This document shows, piece after piece, positions 43,420-52,942 of a stretch of 64,000 nucleotides of DNA. The translations under genes and the position numbers were made by a program. The DNA comes from an uncultured Anaeroplasmataceae bacterium (GTDB lineage Bacteria > Bacillota_I > Bacilli_A > Acholeplasmatales > Anaeroplasmataceae). The notes beneath the pieces were generated by a model. It saw only the letters and a list, made by a program, of their open reading frames with translations. It was not told the origin of the DNA and ran no database searches. Position 1 is the stretch's first letter, and every line of letters begins with the position of its first letter. The stretch covers positions 71,329-135,328 of the forward strand of contig CALUYM010000002.1 in NCBI GenBank assembly GCA_944325035.1, read 5' to 3'.

Positions 43420-46400
43420 TATGCAGGCTTTAGCAGCGTATGGGAAGTTTGATAAAAGTGTTCTTGTTTCAGCAGGTGCTGGAAGTGGTAAAACACAGGT
43501 TTTAACATCTCGTGTAACTGATATTATTCTAAATGGAACATCTCCACTTAATTTACTTGTTTTAACATTTACTAATGCAGCTGCAGCGGAAATGAAAGAG
43601 CGTGTTAGAGGAATGTTGGTGGAAAAAAATCAACTCGATGTCGTTAGCTTACTTGAGCAATCCTATATAACAACTTTTGACTCATTTAATTTATCGATTT
43701 GTAAAAAGTATGCATATGCTTTAAATATATCACCGCAAATTGGCATTGCTGATGGTGATACAATGCGTAAGAAAAAAATTGATATTTTAAATGATATTTT
43801 AGATGAGTTATATCGTAATAAGGATGAGGAATTGTTTTCATATCTAGATAAGTTTACTGAAAAAAAAGATACGAATTTAATTACAAGTTTATTAGAATTA
43901 ATTGACTGTTTAGATAAAAAAGAAGATAGTGTTACATATTTAAATCAATATGATGAAATTTATTTTAATAAAAAATTCATTGAAAAATTAGGAAATGATT
44001 ATTTAACTAGTATGGAAACTGATTTTCATGAATTATATAAACTATTAGTGGCTGTTTATAATGCAACAACGAAAATGGAAAATCAAGAAAAAATCAGTGA
44101 ATTAATGACCTTATTTGATAATCCTACGTTTCAAAATTATGATAAAATTTTAAATGAGAATTTGCCTCGTACAAGTAAAAATGATGCTGAGGAAAGAAAA
44201 GAACTAGGAGAAAGATATCGGAAAAAACGCGATGAAATTAAGAAAGATTTTTATTATAATAGTTTAGAAGAGTTAAAAACTGAGTATTTAATGAGTAAAG
44301 AAACAATCGATTTCTTAAAAAAAATACTAATTGAGTATTATAAGCGAATGGAAGTATTTATGAATGAGTTTAACTTTTATGAATTTAATGATATACAAAA
44401 AATGGCTATTAAACTTGTTCGTGAGCATGAAGATATAAGGTTAGAACTTAAATATAGATTTAAAGAGATTTTGATTGATGAGTATCAAGATACATCGGAT
44501 TTACAAGAAATATTTATTAGCTACTTTCAAAATGATAACCTATTTATGGTAGGCGATATTAAGCAATCAATTTATCGCTTTAGAAATGCTAACCCAAATA
44601 TTTTTAAGTATAAATATGAAACATATTATAGTATTAATAAAGATATTTATCCTGATTTAAAAGAATCTTTTAAAACAAGTCCGGGATATTTAATCGATAT
44701 GAATCAAAACTTCAGAAGTCGAAAGGAAGTTTTAAAAGATATTAATAATATGTTTTCGATGTTAATGACAAGTGAAGTGGGAGATGCTAATTATCGACAA
44801 AGTCATTTAATGCAATATGGATTGACGTTATATGATGATGGAGAATGTAGTGATGAGTTGGGATTTGAATCGGATTTCATTACTTATCCGTATAATAGTG
44901 ATTTAAAGCTAGAACAAGCATATTATGAAGCTTACATTGTTGCTCAAGATATTTTAAAGAAGGTTGGAAAATATCAGGTTTTTGCTAAAGGACAAGGATT
45001 TAGGAAAGCTACTTATAATGATTTTTGCATCATCTTAGATAGACAAAAAAATATGGAAGTATTTAGTCAAGTTCTTGAGTATTACAAAATTCCTACAGTT
45101 ATATATGCTGATAAAAAAATTAGTGAAAGTTATACAACCTTATTACTAGTTAATTTACTAAAATTAGTCGCATTAAGTTATGAAAATAAGTTTGATAAAA
45201 ATTATTTTCATGCTTTAACTTCAATTTTGCGTTCGCCATTATATGAATTGTCAGATGATGAAATATGTGAGATAGTTGCTAAACGTAATTTAGATAATGA
45301 TGCTAGTCAAAAAGCTTTTCGATTAGCGAAAAATATTAATCTCATTTCAAACAAGGAAATTTTTGAAGAAATTTTATTCAGTTTTGATTTTTATAAACAC
45401 ATTATTAAATTTGGAAATGTTAATGAATCACTTCATGAAACAGAATTTTTATACAACAAAATTGAAAGTTTATCAGATTTAGCATATACTTGGCCAGAAA
45501 TTGCTACTTATTTAGCAGAATTATTCCAAAGTGATATCGATGTTAAATATAGCTTAGATACTTCAGGCTCTAATGGTGTAAAAATGATGAATATTCATAA
45601 ATCAAAAGGACTTGAATTTCCAATATGTTACTTTGGCGATTTTTCGCATCCGTTTAATAAAGCCGATATGAAAAAACAAGTTAGATTTGATAATGAATAT
45701 GGAATATATGTACCAGTTTACAATGATGGTATTCGTCCTACTTTTATTAAAAAGCTTGTAATGAAAAGAGTTTTAAAAGAGACTATTTCAGAGCGTTTAC
45801 GTTTGTTTTATGTTGCATTAACTAGAGCTAGAGAAAAAATGATTTTTATTCGCAATGAAGCTGATGAAAAAGAAGCAATTGAACCTGAGAATCACACCAA
45901 ATTTGGTCAATATTTTGATTACATTATTCAAAAGGCACCAAAAATTTTTAAAAATAATATCAGCTTAAATGAAACTTATTTTGTTCCAATGTTTAAAGCT
46001 CAATATGGTATTATTAATCAAAATTTAATTTTGCCAATTAGTAAACCTATTGAATATGATACTATTAATGTTGATAAGACGCTTAATATTAAAAGTAATG
46101 CTTCAAAGAAAACATACGAAATTATAAGTGATGAAATAAAGGCTAAGTTAGAAGTCGGTACAAGATATCATAGCTATTTAGAAATGATTGATTTTAAAAA
46201 TTCTGTTGAAAGTTTATCAGCTCTTAATTTAGATAAACATGCTACTTATGTTTTAAAACAAATGTTAGAAAACCCTTTGTTTAAGTCAATTGATAAAGCT
46301 AAAACATTTAAGGAACATGAATTTATCTTTCAAGATAATAAAGAGGTTTATCATGGTATTATTGACTTATTAGTTGAATATGACGATCACTATGATATAA

Positions 46401-46552
46401 TTGATTACAAATTAAAGAATTTCGATGATGAGGCATATGATAAGCAATTAGAAGTGTATTATAAATATGTGAAAAGTAAGACAGATAAAATGGTTAATTG
46501 CTATTTAGTATCAATTATTGATAATAATATTAGAAAGGTGGAAATAAAGTGA
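43406..46552 (+). CDS. addA: ATP-dependent helicase/nuclease subunit AddA
   Basis: An approximately 1048-residue UvrD-like helicase with C-terminal nuclease. Walker A SAGAGSGKTQVLTSRV, TFTNAAAAEMKERVR, LIDEYQDTSDLQE (motif II), MVGDIKQSIYRFR, KMMNIHKSKGLEFPICYFG and RLFYVALTRAREK follow the usual order. The nuclease core is HGIIDLLVEYDDHYDIIDYK with the D...DYK triad. ATG 43406 is 9 bp from AAGGAG; ATG 43400 is only 3 bp from it. It overlaps addB by 14 bp and rimM by 4 bp (GTGA). Confidence 0.95.
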   Translation: MPMNDMQALAAYGKFDKSVLVSAGAGSGKTQVLTSRVTDIILNGTSPLNLLVLTFTNAAAAEMKERVRGMLVEKNQLDVVSLLEQSYITTFDSFNLSICKKYAYALNISPQIGIADGDTMRKKKIDILNDILDELYRNKDEELFSYLDKFTEKKDTNLITSLLELIDCLDKKEDSVTYLNQYDEIYFNKKFIEKLGNDYLTSMETDFHELYKLLVAVYNATTKMENQEKISELMTLFDNPTFQNYDKILNENLPRTSKNDAEERKELGERYRKKRDEIKKDFYYNSLEELKTEYLMSKETIDFLKKILIEYYKRMEVFMNEFNFYEFNDIQKMAIKLVREHEDIRLELKYRFKEILIDEYQDTSDLQEIFISYFQNDNLFMVGDIKQSIYRFRNANPNIFKYKYETYYSINKDIYPDLKESFKTSPGYLIDMNQNFRSRKEVLKDINNMFSMLMTSEVGDANYRQSHLMQYGLTLYDDGECSDELGFESDFITYPYNSDLKLEQAYYEAYIVAQDILKKVGKYQVFAKGQGFRKATYNDFCIILDRQKNMEVFSQVLEYYKIPTVIYADKKISESYTTLLLVNLLKLVALSYENKFDKNYFHALTSILRSPLYELSDDEICEIVAKRNLDNDASQKAFRLAKNINLISNKEIFEEILFSFDFYKHIIKFGNVNESLHETEFLYNKIESLSDLAYTWPEIATYLAELFQSDIDVKYSLDTSGSNGVKMMNIHKSKGLEFPICYFGDFSHPFNKADMKKQVRFDNEYGIYVPVYNDGIRPTFIKKLVMKRVLKETISERLRLFYVALTRAREKMIFIRNEADEKEAIEPENHTKFGQYFDYIIQKAPKIFKNNISLNETYFVPMFKAQYGIINQNLILPISKPIEYDTINVDKTLNIKSNASKKTYEIISDEIKAKLEVGTRYHSYLEMIDFKNSVESLSALNLDKHATYVLKQMLENPLFKSIDKAKTFKEHEFIFQDNKEVYHGIIDLLVEYDDHYDIIDYKLKNFDDEAYDKQLEVYYKYVKSKTDKMVNCYLVSIIDNNIRKVEIK

Positions 46553-47043
46553 AATATTACCGTGTTGGGGTGATAATGAATACTCATGGACTAAAGGGTG
46601 ATTTAAAGGTTAAAGTGTATTCAGACTTTGACCGTTTTATAAAAGGTAATCGCCTATATATTAATTATAAAGATGAATATTTACCGGTTATTGTTAAACA
46701 AAAAAGTGAATATGGGATGAATATTTTAACTCGCTTTGAAAATTTAGAAGATATTAACTTGGTTGAAAAATATAAAGGTTCTACAATTTATATCAGCGAA
46801 GAAGACCAAGGGACACTTGAAGATGGAGAGTACTACTATCATGAGTTAATCGGACTTGAAGTAATAAATGATAGAGCTGATCATAGAGGAGTTTGTATAG
46901 AAGTTAGAGAAGTTCCTCAAGGGCATTTATTAGTGGTAAAAAAAGATGATGGAAAAAATGCTTTAATACCATTTCGTAAGGAATTCATTCAAGGCGTTAC
47001 CAAAGAGCGAATCATTGTTAAAGAAATTGAAGGTCTTTTTTAA
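46549..47043 (+). CDS. rimM: Ribosome maturation factor RimM
   Basis: A 164-residue RimM with the N-terminal beta-barrel (YYRVGVIMNTHGLKGDLKVK) and C-terminal PRC-barrel (GEYYYHELIGLEV, LVVKKDDGKNALIPF). It acts in 16S rRNA/30S head maturation with bS19. The start is GTG overlapping the addA TGA (GTGA); the stop overlaps trmD (TAATG). The rpsP/khpA/rimM/trmD block is interrupted by addBA. Confidence 0.96.
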   Translation: MKYYRVGVIMNTHGLKGDLKVKVYSDFDRFIKGNRLYINYKDEYLPVIVKQKSEYGMNILTRFENLEDINLVEKYKGSTIYISEEDQGTLEDGEYYYHELIGLEVINDRADHRGVCIEVREVPQGHLLVVKKDDGKNALIPFRKEFIQGVTKERIIVKEIEGLF

Positions 47044-47777
47044 TGAAAATCACAATTGTAACTTTATTTAAAGATATGTTTAATGGTTTTTTAGAAGAGT
47101 CAATTATTAAACGAGCAATTGATAAAGGAATTGTTAAGTTTAACTTAGTTGATTTTAGAGAATATTCATTAGACAAGCATCATCATGTTGATGATACACC
47201 ATATGGTGGTGGAGCAGGAATGGTATTAAAATGCGATGTTATTGACCGTTGTTTAGAAGATATTAAAACAAATAAATCGAAAATCATCTTAATGACACCT
47301 CAAGGAACTAAGTATAATCAAGCCAAAGCTTATGAACTGGCAAAAGAGGAAGATATCATTTTAGTTTGCGGACATTATGAAGGATTTGATGAAAGAATTC
47401 GAAGTTTTGTTGATGAAGAAATTTCTGTCGGAGACTTTGTTTTAACAGGTGGAGAAATACCTGCAATGTTAATTTCGGATAGTATTACTCGCCTTTTAGG
47501 AGGAGCTATTACGGAAGAATCACATATGGGTGATTCATATTCAAATGGACTTCTTGAATACCCACAATATACACGTCCAGCAACTTATAAAGGAATGGAT
47601 GTACCAAGTGTTCTACAAAATGGAAATCATAAAGAAATAGCTAAATGGAGAATTAAAGAGTCAATTAGAAAGACATATTTAAGACGTCCTGACCTTCTTA
47701 AAAATTATGAATTTTCTAAAGAAGATAAAAAACTATATCAAGAAGTAATTGAAGAAGAAAAAAATAATAATGACTAA
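47043..47777 (+). CDS. trmD: tRNA (guanine-N1)-methyltransferase
   Basis: A 244-residue TrmD that makes m1G37, preventing frameshifting. SPOUT-knot motifs are seen: DDTPYGGGAGMVLKCDV, MTPQGTKYNQAKAYEL, LVCGHYEGFDERIRSF, EISVGDFVLTGGEIPAM and the C-terminal KWRIKESIRKTYLRRPDLL. Length is standard. The start overlaps rimM by one base. Confidence 0.97.
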   Translation: MKITIVTLFKDMFNGFLEESIIKRAIDKGIVKFNLVDFREYSLDKHHHVDDTPYGGGAGMVLKCDVIDRCLEDIKTNKSKIILMTPQGTKYNQAKAYELAKEEDIILVCGHYEGFDERIRSFVDEEISVGDFVLTGGEIPAMLISDSITRLLGGAITEESHMGDSYSNGLLEYPQYTRPATYKGMDVPSVLQNGNHKEIAKWRIKESIRKTYLRRPDLLKNYEFSKEDKKLYQEVIEEEKNNND

Positions 47778-47840
47778 ATTGTTTTTATTATAAATAGTTA
47801 TAAATTTTCTAAAAAAATTTACAAAAAAAGTGATTATTTA

Positions 47841-47869
47841 TTGACAGTTTATTACTACTATGATAAAAT
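47841..47869 (+). promoter_or_regulatory. Consensus promoter of rplS
   Basis: TTGACA, exactly 17 bp, TAAAAT. It makes rplS independent of the trmD operon. Confidence 0.85.
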
Positions 47870-47875
47870 AAGCAA

Positions 47876-47940
47876 GGCTATTTATGATAGTCAAGGCACA
47901 AAATTCCGCTAGATTTTTTATAATTTATGAATTTTGGGTG
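47876..47940 (+). ncRNA. Structured 5' leader of rplS, L19-leader-like
   Basis: A short hairpin GGCTAT/ATAGTC (47876-47892) is followed by a longer-range pairing CAAAATTC (47899-47906) with GAATTTTG (47929-47936) just before the GGTGAT...AAGGAG RBS. Position and two-stem layout fit the ribosomal L19 autoregulatory leaders known from Bacilli. This is not a covariance match. Confidence 0.5.
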
Positions 47941-47957
47941 ATAAGGAGCGTGAAATT

Positions 47958-48308
47958 ATGGCAAAGGGTCAAGCATTAATTAATGAAATTACTGCACAAT
48001 ACCTAAAAGATGTACCTGCATTCCGTCCAGGAGATAATGTTAAGGTATATGTTAAAATTGTAGAAGGTGATACTCATCGTATCCAAGTGTTCGAAGGCCT
48101 AGTAATTAAGCGTCAAGGTGGAGGAATTTCTGAAACTTTCACTGTTCGTAAGAATTCTTATGGTATTGGTGTTGAACGTACATTCCCTGTACATTCACCA
48201 ATCATTGACAAGATTGAAGTTGTTCGTCTTGGTAAGGTTCGTAGAGCTAAGTTACACTATATTCGTACATTATCTGCAAAAGCATCTCGTATCAAAGAAC
48301 GTCGATAA
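47958..48308 (+). CDS. rplS: Ribosomal protein bL19
   Basis: A 116-residue bL19 of the 50S subunit near the 30S interface. The start [20 protein letters not shown] is followed by the diagnostic [40 protein letters not shown] and [23 protein letters not shown] 47958 with AAGGAG is the right start. It has its own promoter and leader and a terminator 10 bp after the stop. Confidence 0.98.
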   Translation: MAKGQALINEITAQYLKDVPAFRPGDNVKVYVKIVEGDTHRIQVFEGLVIKRQGGGISETFTVRKNSYGIGVERTFPVHSPIIDKIEVVRLGKVRRAKLHYIRTLSAKASRIKERR

Positions 48309-48317
48309 TCGAGAAAC

Positions 48318-48345
48318 AAAAGTCTGGCTTATTCCGGACTTTTTT
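48318..48345 (+). terminator. Terminator of rplS
   Basis: AAAAGTCTGG pairs with CCGGACTTTT around a 6-base loop, then T run. Confidence 0.9.
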
Positions 48346-48374
48346 GTTTTTGTGGTGATAAAGGAGTTGATTTA

Positions 48375-48881
48375 ATGCGTAAAATAATTATTATTGGTTC
48401 ACCTGGGGCAGGAAAATCGACACTTGCTAGAAAATTAAGAGATTATCTTGATATACCTCTTTATTATTTAGATATGATTTGGCATAAAGCTGATAAAACT
48501 AATATTACTAAAGATGAATTTCTTTTAAAAATTAATAAAATAGTTAAACAGGATAAATGGATCATTGATGGTAACTATCTAGGAACAATGGAACTTAGAT
48601 TAAAAGAATGTGATACAATTATATTCTTAGATTATTCTTTAGATGTTTGTCTTTCAGGTGCTTATAATAGAATCGGTAAAGTACGTGAAGATTTACCATG
48701 GATTGAAGATGAATTTGATGAGGAATTTAAAAAGTATATTATTGATTTTCCACAAGAGCAATTGCCTAGAATTTATGAATTAATTAATAAATATAAAATG
48801 AATAAAGAAGTTATTATTTTAAAAAATAGACAAGAATGCTCAAAATATCTTGAAAGTTTATACTTTAAAAAAGAGATATAA
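48375..48881 (+). CDS. P-loop kinase-like protein (topology modulation protein type)
   Basis: A 168-residue small P-loop NTPase. Walker A is IIIGSPGAGKSTLARKL, followed by LDIPLYYLDMIWHKAD, the acceptor segment WIIDGNYLGTMELRLKECD and a Walker-B-like IIFLDY. These match the adenylate-kinase-like proteins annotated as topology modulation protein FlaR. The RBS is AAAGGAG. The substrate is unknown. It lies alone between rplS and murC. Confidence 0.82.
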   Translation: MRKIIIIGSPGAGKSTLARKLRDYLDIPLYYLDMIWHKADKTNITKDEFLLKINKIVKQDKWIIDGNYLGTMELRLKECDTIIFLDYSLDVCLSGAYNRIGKVREDLPWIEDEFDEEFKKYIIDFPQEQLPRIYELINKYKMNKEVIILKNRQECSKYLESLYFKKEI

Positions 48882-48942
48882 TATTTTTATTTAAAAAGTT
48901 CTAATTTATAGTTTTAAATCATATAGTATTTCAGGTGATAGG

Positions 48943-50202
48943 ATGGACTACTATTTGATAGGAATAATGGGAAGTGGAATGCGTGCCTTAGCTACTCTTC
49001 TTTTGAAAATGGGGCATAATGTAAATGGAGCAGATATTAAAAATAGTTTTTATATGAAAGATAAAATTGATAAAAATATAAATGTTGAAAATTTGAATTT
49101 TATCCATCTGAATAAAAAAAACATTTATATTATCGGTAATAGCTTTAGAAATCATAAAATAGTAAAAAAAATAGATAAAATGGGAATAACTCATATTGAT
49201 TATCCACAATTTTTAGATAAACTTGATTTTGATTTGAAAATTGCAGTTTGCGGAAGTCATGGTAAGACGACAACTGTTAAGATGGTAGAAAGTTTAGCAG
49301 GAATTTCTTCTTTGGTTGGTGATGGAAGCGCCAATTATCAAAATCAAATGGAATTTGTATATGAGGCATGTGAGTATCGAGATACTTTTTTAAATTATCA
49401 TCCCAATATAAGTATTTTTTTAAATGTTGACTATGATCATACAGACTATTTTAAAACGAAAGAAGCTTATGCTAATAGTTTTTTTAAATTTAGTAAACAA
49501 AGCCAAATTAATATTTTTAATTATGATGATGAATATCTAAGGAAAAATATAGAAGGCTATGGTTACTCTTTAACGAGTGATAAGGCATATTTATATGCGA
49601 AAACGATTAAGACCAATCGTGGGTATTTAGTTGAAGTATTAAAACCATTTAAAGAAACAATCCAAACGTCATTTTATGGAATCCATCAAGTAAGAAGTTT
49701 TTTAAGTGTTTTAGTTTTATATAAAGTGTTGAACAAAAATATATATGAATGTATTAAACGTCTTACACTATTTCACATGCCAGATAGACGTTTTAATGAA
49801 GTCAGCGTAAAAAACAGACACATTATTCTTGATTATGCTCATCATCCATCGCAATTAGAAGCTTTATATAATAAAGTTAATTATAAATATCCAGCTTTAA
49901 AAAAATATATTATCTATGAAGGGCATACATTAGAAAGAAGTTTATATTTTATTGATTCATTTAAAGATAGTCTTAATTTGTTTGATGAAGTTTATTTATT
50001 TAAACTATATCTTTCTAATCGAGAAAAAAAGAGCAAAGATGAAGCTAAATATTATCATTTAATGAATTATAAGCGCTATAATAAGGCAATTTTTAAAGAA
50101 TTGAAACTAAAAGACAATTATGTTTTAGTCTTAGCTGGTGCAGGTAACATTGATAAGTTATATGTTGATTTAAAAGAAAAATACTTCACAAAAAATATTT
50201 AA
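48943..50202 (+). CDS. murC: UDP-N-acetylmuramate-alanine ligase, divergent
   Basis: A 419-residue Mur ligase. The N-terminal Rossmann domain starts YYLIGIMGSGMRALATLLLK. The ATP loop is AVCGSHGKTTTVKMVE, the central domain has IFLNVDYDHTDYFKTKEAY, and the C-terminal domain has MPDRRFNEV and IILDYAHHPSQLEALYNK, the MurC-type phrases. It attaches L-alanine to UDP-MurNAc in peptidoglycan synthesis. It is diverged: GSGM for GGIGMS and CGSHGKTTT for GTHGKTTT. It indicates a walled cell. RBS CAGGTGAT. Confidence 0.9.
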   Translation: MDYYLIGIMGSGMRALATLLLKMGHNVNGADIKNSFYMKDKIDKNINVENLNFIHLNKKNIYIIGNSFRNHKIVKKIDKMGITHIDYPQFLDKLDFDLKIAVCGSHGKTTTVKMVESLAGISSLVGDGSANYQNQMEFVYEACEYRDTFLNYHPNISIFLNVDYDHTDYFKTKEAYANSFFKFSKQSQINIFNYDDEYLRKNIEGYGYSLTSDKAYLYAKTIKTNRGYLVEVLKPFKETIQTSFYGIHQVRSFLSVLVLYKVLNKNIYECIKRLTLFHMPDRRFNEVSVKNRHIILDYAHHPSQLEALYNKVNYKYPALKKYIIYEGHTLERSLYFIDSFKDSLNLFDEVYLFKLYLSNREKKSKDEAKYYHLMNYKRYNKAIFKELKLKDNYVLVLAGAGNIDKLYVDLKEKYFTKNI

Positions 50203-50257
50203 AATAATCACCTCTAGTTAATATGCAAAAAATATTACAAGCGTTTTCAAAAAACTA

Positions 50258-50274
50258 TTGAAAACGATTTTCAT
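50258..50274 (+). promoter_or_regulatory. cre-like operator upstream of ccpA
   Basis: TTGAAAACGATTTTCAT matches the catabolite-responsive element consensus (WTGNAANCGNWWNCAW) at every position. An upstream CGTTTTCAA (50242-50250) forms an inverted repeat with TTGAAAACG, giving a possible second half-site. TATAAT-like bases follow at about 50290. Confidence 0.8.
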
Positions 50275-50309
50275 TAGTGATATACTTATTATATCATGAG
50301 GTGATTTTT

Positions 50310-51302
50310 ATGGCGAATGCTACTATTTATGATGTTGCTGGTAAAGCGGGAGTATCTTTAGCTACCGTATCAAGAGTTTTAAATAATCCTGATAAGGTTA
50401 ATGAAGCGACAAGGGAAAAAGTTTTACAAGTTATTAAAGAATTAGGCTATCGCCCTAATGCGATAGCAAGAGGTCTAGCATCTCGTAAATCAACAACTGT
50501 AGGTGTTGTACTATCCGATGTTACAAGAGCTTCAACTTCCCAACTTTTAGGGGGAATTATTGATATAGCGAAAAAGTATAATTATTCAATTAAGATTTTT
50601 TCAATGACAGGTGAAGCTGACATTAAAGATACTATCAAAAATATTGTATCTGAACAAGTTGATGGTATTCTATTATTAGATGATGAACTAGATGAAATGC
50701 AAATGGAAATGGTTCGTAAAGAATTTGAAGATGCCAATATTCCGATGGTTTTAACAAATGTTTTATTTAATAATGAAAATATCCCAAGTGTAGCAGTTGA
50801 TTATAAGCATGCTGCATATGAAATTACAAAACATTTATTAGAAAGAGGAAAGAAAGATGTTTACTTGCTTTCAACAGTAAGACGTTATTCTGTGAATGTT
50901 GAAAAAGAAGCTGGTTATACTCTAGCAATGAAAGAAGCTGGGTTAGAACCAAAAATTTTTAAAACAAGTGGAGATTTATCTATAAATACGGCTCATTTTT
51001 TAGAGTATTTTAATACTAATCCAGTAGATGCGGCGATTGCAGTACGTGATAGTATTGCTGTTTCATTTATGAATGTCATTCAAGGTTTAGGAAAACGTGT
51101 ACCTGAAGATTGTTCAGTTGTTGGTTTTCAAAATACAAAGTATGCAATGTTAGCACGTCCAATGTTAACTTGTGTTGATACACCAGTTTATGATATTGGT
51201 GCTGTTGCGATGAGATTATTGACAAAGATTATGAAACAAGAAGATATTGACAATACAAGAATTTTATTGCCATATAATATTATTCGACGCAAATCTGTTT
51301 AA
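50310..51302 (+). CDS. ccpA: Catabolite control protein A (LacI family)
   Basis: A 330-residue LacI-family regulator. The DNA-binding domain NATIYDVAGKAGVSLATVSR with RVLNNPDKVNEATREKV and hinge ELGYRPNAIARGLASRKS is CcpA-like. The effector/HPr-Ser-P core follows (VGVVLSDVTRASTSQLLGGI, DGILLLDDEL, VPEDCSVVGFQNTKYAML). ATG 50310 with GAGGTGAT was chosen over an upstream in-frame start. It would mediate carbon catabolite control; the cre site at its own promoter implies autoregulation. Confidence 0.9.
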   Translation: MANATIYDVAGKAGVSLATVSRVLNNPDKVNEATREKVLQVIKELGYRPNAIARGLASRKSTTVGVVLSDVTRASTSQLLGGIIDIAKKYNYSIKIFSMTGEADIKDTIKNIVSEQVDGILLLDDELDEMQMEMVRKEFEDANIPMVLTNVLFNNENIPSVAVDYKHAAYEITKHLLERGKKDVYLLSTVRRYSVNVEKEAGYTLAMKEAGLEPKIFKTSGDLSINTAHFLEYFNTNPVDAAIAVRDSIAVSFMNVIQGLGKRVPEDCSVVGFQNTKYAMLARPMLTCVDTPVYDIGAVAMRLLTKIMKQEDIDNTRILLPYNIIRRKSV

Positions 51303-51307
51303 GTTTG

Positions 51308-51336
51308 TTGACAAGATACGAAAATTGATTTATAAT
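51308..51336 (+). promoter_or_regulatory. Promoter of the tyrS T-box transcript
   Basis: TTGACA, 17 bp, TATAAT, immediately after the ccpA stop. Confidence 0.85.
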
Positions 51337-51342
51337 CATACC

Positions 51343-51553
51343 AATTAGAAAATTGAAGATAAAATTAAAGTAGCTTTAATTTTTATTTTAAGAGAGCTTG
51401 TGGTAGGTGTAAACAAGTATGAGAATTAAAGTGAATTACGAATTTTGGAGATTTTCCGTATTCCTGCGTTAAAGGGTTTAAGTGCTAGTAGTAATACTAG
51501 AACTAAGGTGGTACCGCGATAATTCGTCCTTAGATTTTAAGGACGTTTTTTTT
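51343..51553 (+). ncRNA. T-box leader (tyrosine) of tyrS
   Basis: The conserved T-box AACTAAGGTGGTACCGCG lies at 51501-51518, preceded by a stem III-like TGCTAGTAGTAATACTAG. The terminator is CGTCCTT/AAGGACG plus eight T. A TAC codon at 51437-51439 in the stem I region is the likely specifier for tRNA-Tyr. Uncharged tRNA would favour read-through into tyrS. Confidence 0.92.
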
Positions 51554-51572
51554 ATTTTAGGAGGAATAACAA

Positions 51573-52799
51573 ATGGGTATTTATGAAGAATTAGAGTGGC
51601 GTGGTCTGATTAAAGATGTATCAGATCCATCAATAAGAGAAAAATTAAATGCTGGGGGTATGACTTTCTATATTGGAACAGATCCAACTGGTGATAGTCT
51701 TCATATTGGACATTTCTCAAGCTTTTTAATTTGTAAACGTCTAGCTGAAGCAGGACACCATCCAATTTTATTAGTTGGTGGAGCAACAGGATTAATTGGA
51801 GATCCAAAACCAGATAGTGAACGTCCAATGATAACAAGAGAAGAAGTTGAACATAACTTTAATTGTCTTAAAACTCAAGCTGAGAAATTATTTGGTTTTG
51901 AAGTAGTAAATAATTATGATTGGTCAAAAGATATCAATTTCATTGATTTTTTAAGAGATTATGGTAAATTTTTCAACATTAGCTATATGATAAATAAAGA
52001 TATTGTTAAACGCCGATTAGAACAAGGAATTACTTATACAGAGTTTTCATATATGCTTATGCAAGCGATGGACTTTTATTGGTTAAATGAACATAAGAAT
52101 GTAACTCTTCAAGTCGCAGGTCAAGACCAATGGGGAAATATGACAGCTGGAATTGAATTAATTCGTCGTAAGGCAGGACGTGAAGCATATGCGTTTACAA
52201 TGCCACTACTTACAAAGAGCGATGGTTCTAAATTCGGTAAAACAAATGGTAAAGCCATTTGGTTAGATATCAACAAAACAAATGCTTATGAAATGTATCA
52301 ATTTTTCATTAATGCAGAAGACAGTAAAGTTATTGACTACTTAAAATTCTTGACTTTTTTATCAAAAGAGGAAATAGAAGAGTTAGAACGCAAAAATCAT
52401 GAAGCTCCACACTTAAGAGAGGCTCATCAGGCATTAGCGCGTGAAGTAATTACATTTGTACATGGATATGAGGCATATGAAGAGGCTCTTAAGATTTCTA
52501 GGGCTTTATTTAATGGAGATATTAAGAGTCTAAATGCTAAAGAAATAGAAATGGGATTTAATGATTTACCATGTATTATGGTAGATTCTGAAAAATCATT
52601 AGTAGATGCTTTAATTGAAACCGAACTTGCTAAATCAAAACGTGAAGCTCGTGAATTTATTACGAATGGAGCCGTTTCTTTAAATGGAGAAAAGTGCCAA
52701 GATGTAGAAATGAAATTGAATAATGACTTAGCTATTGAAGGTAAGTTTATAGTAATGCGTCGTGGTAAGAAATTATATGCTTTAGTAAAATTTCAATAA
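51573..52799 (+). CDS. tyrS: Tyrosyl-tRNA synthetase
   Basis: A 408-residue class I TyrRS. The HIGH motif is in GTDPTGDSLHIGHFSSFL, the tyrosine-binding QVAGQDQWGNMTAGIEL, and the KMSKS-type loop SDGSKFGKTNGKAIWLD. The C-terminal S4 domain (residues about 345-408, ALIETELAKSKREAREFI) binds tRNA. Length is standard. RBS AGGAGG. Expression is controlled by the T-box leader. Confidence 0.97.
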   Translation: MGIYEELEWRGLIKDVSDPSIREKLNAGGMTFYIGTDPTGDSLHIGHFSSFLICKRLAEAGHHPILLVGGATGLIGDPKPDSERPMITREEVEHNFNCLKTQAEKLFGFEVVNNYDWSKDINFIDFLRDYGKFFNISYMINKDIVKRRLEQGITYTEFSYMLMQAMDFYWLNEHKNVTLQVAGQDQWGNMTAGIELIRRKAGREAYAFTMPLLTKSDGSKFGKTNGKAIWLDINKTNAYEMYQFFINAEDSKVIDYLKFLTFLSKEEIEELERKNHEAPHLREAHQALAREVITFVHGYEAYEEALKISRALFNGDIKSLNAKEIEMGFNDLPCIMVDSEKSLVDALIETELAKSKREAREFITNGAVSLNGEKCQDVEMKLNNDLAIEGKFIVMRRGKKLYALVKFQ

Positions 52800-52806
52800 A
52801 AAGATT

Positions 52807-52853
52807 AAGCTGTAAATTATTCTAAAATATTTTAGATAATTTGCAGCTTTTTT
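52807..52853 (+). terminator. Terminator of tyrS
   Basis: AAGCTGTAAATTAT pairs with ATAATTTGCAGCTT (one mismatch), inner CTAAAAT/TTTTAG extension, then T run. Confidence 0.85.
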
Positions 52854-52942
52854 ATTTTTAGCAATATAGGACAAATTCTTATTTAAATTTGCAGTTAACT
52901 CTATCTAGTGATATAATTAACTAAAGAAAGTATGGTATTAAT

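Noticed and set aside
43397..46552. Use of TGA as tryptophan (Mycoplasma code)
   Set aside because: Several genes end in TGA in tight overlaps (addA/rimM, ylbD/ylbE, bcp/yaaA), so TGA is a stop.
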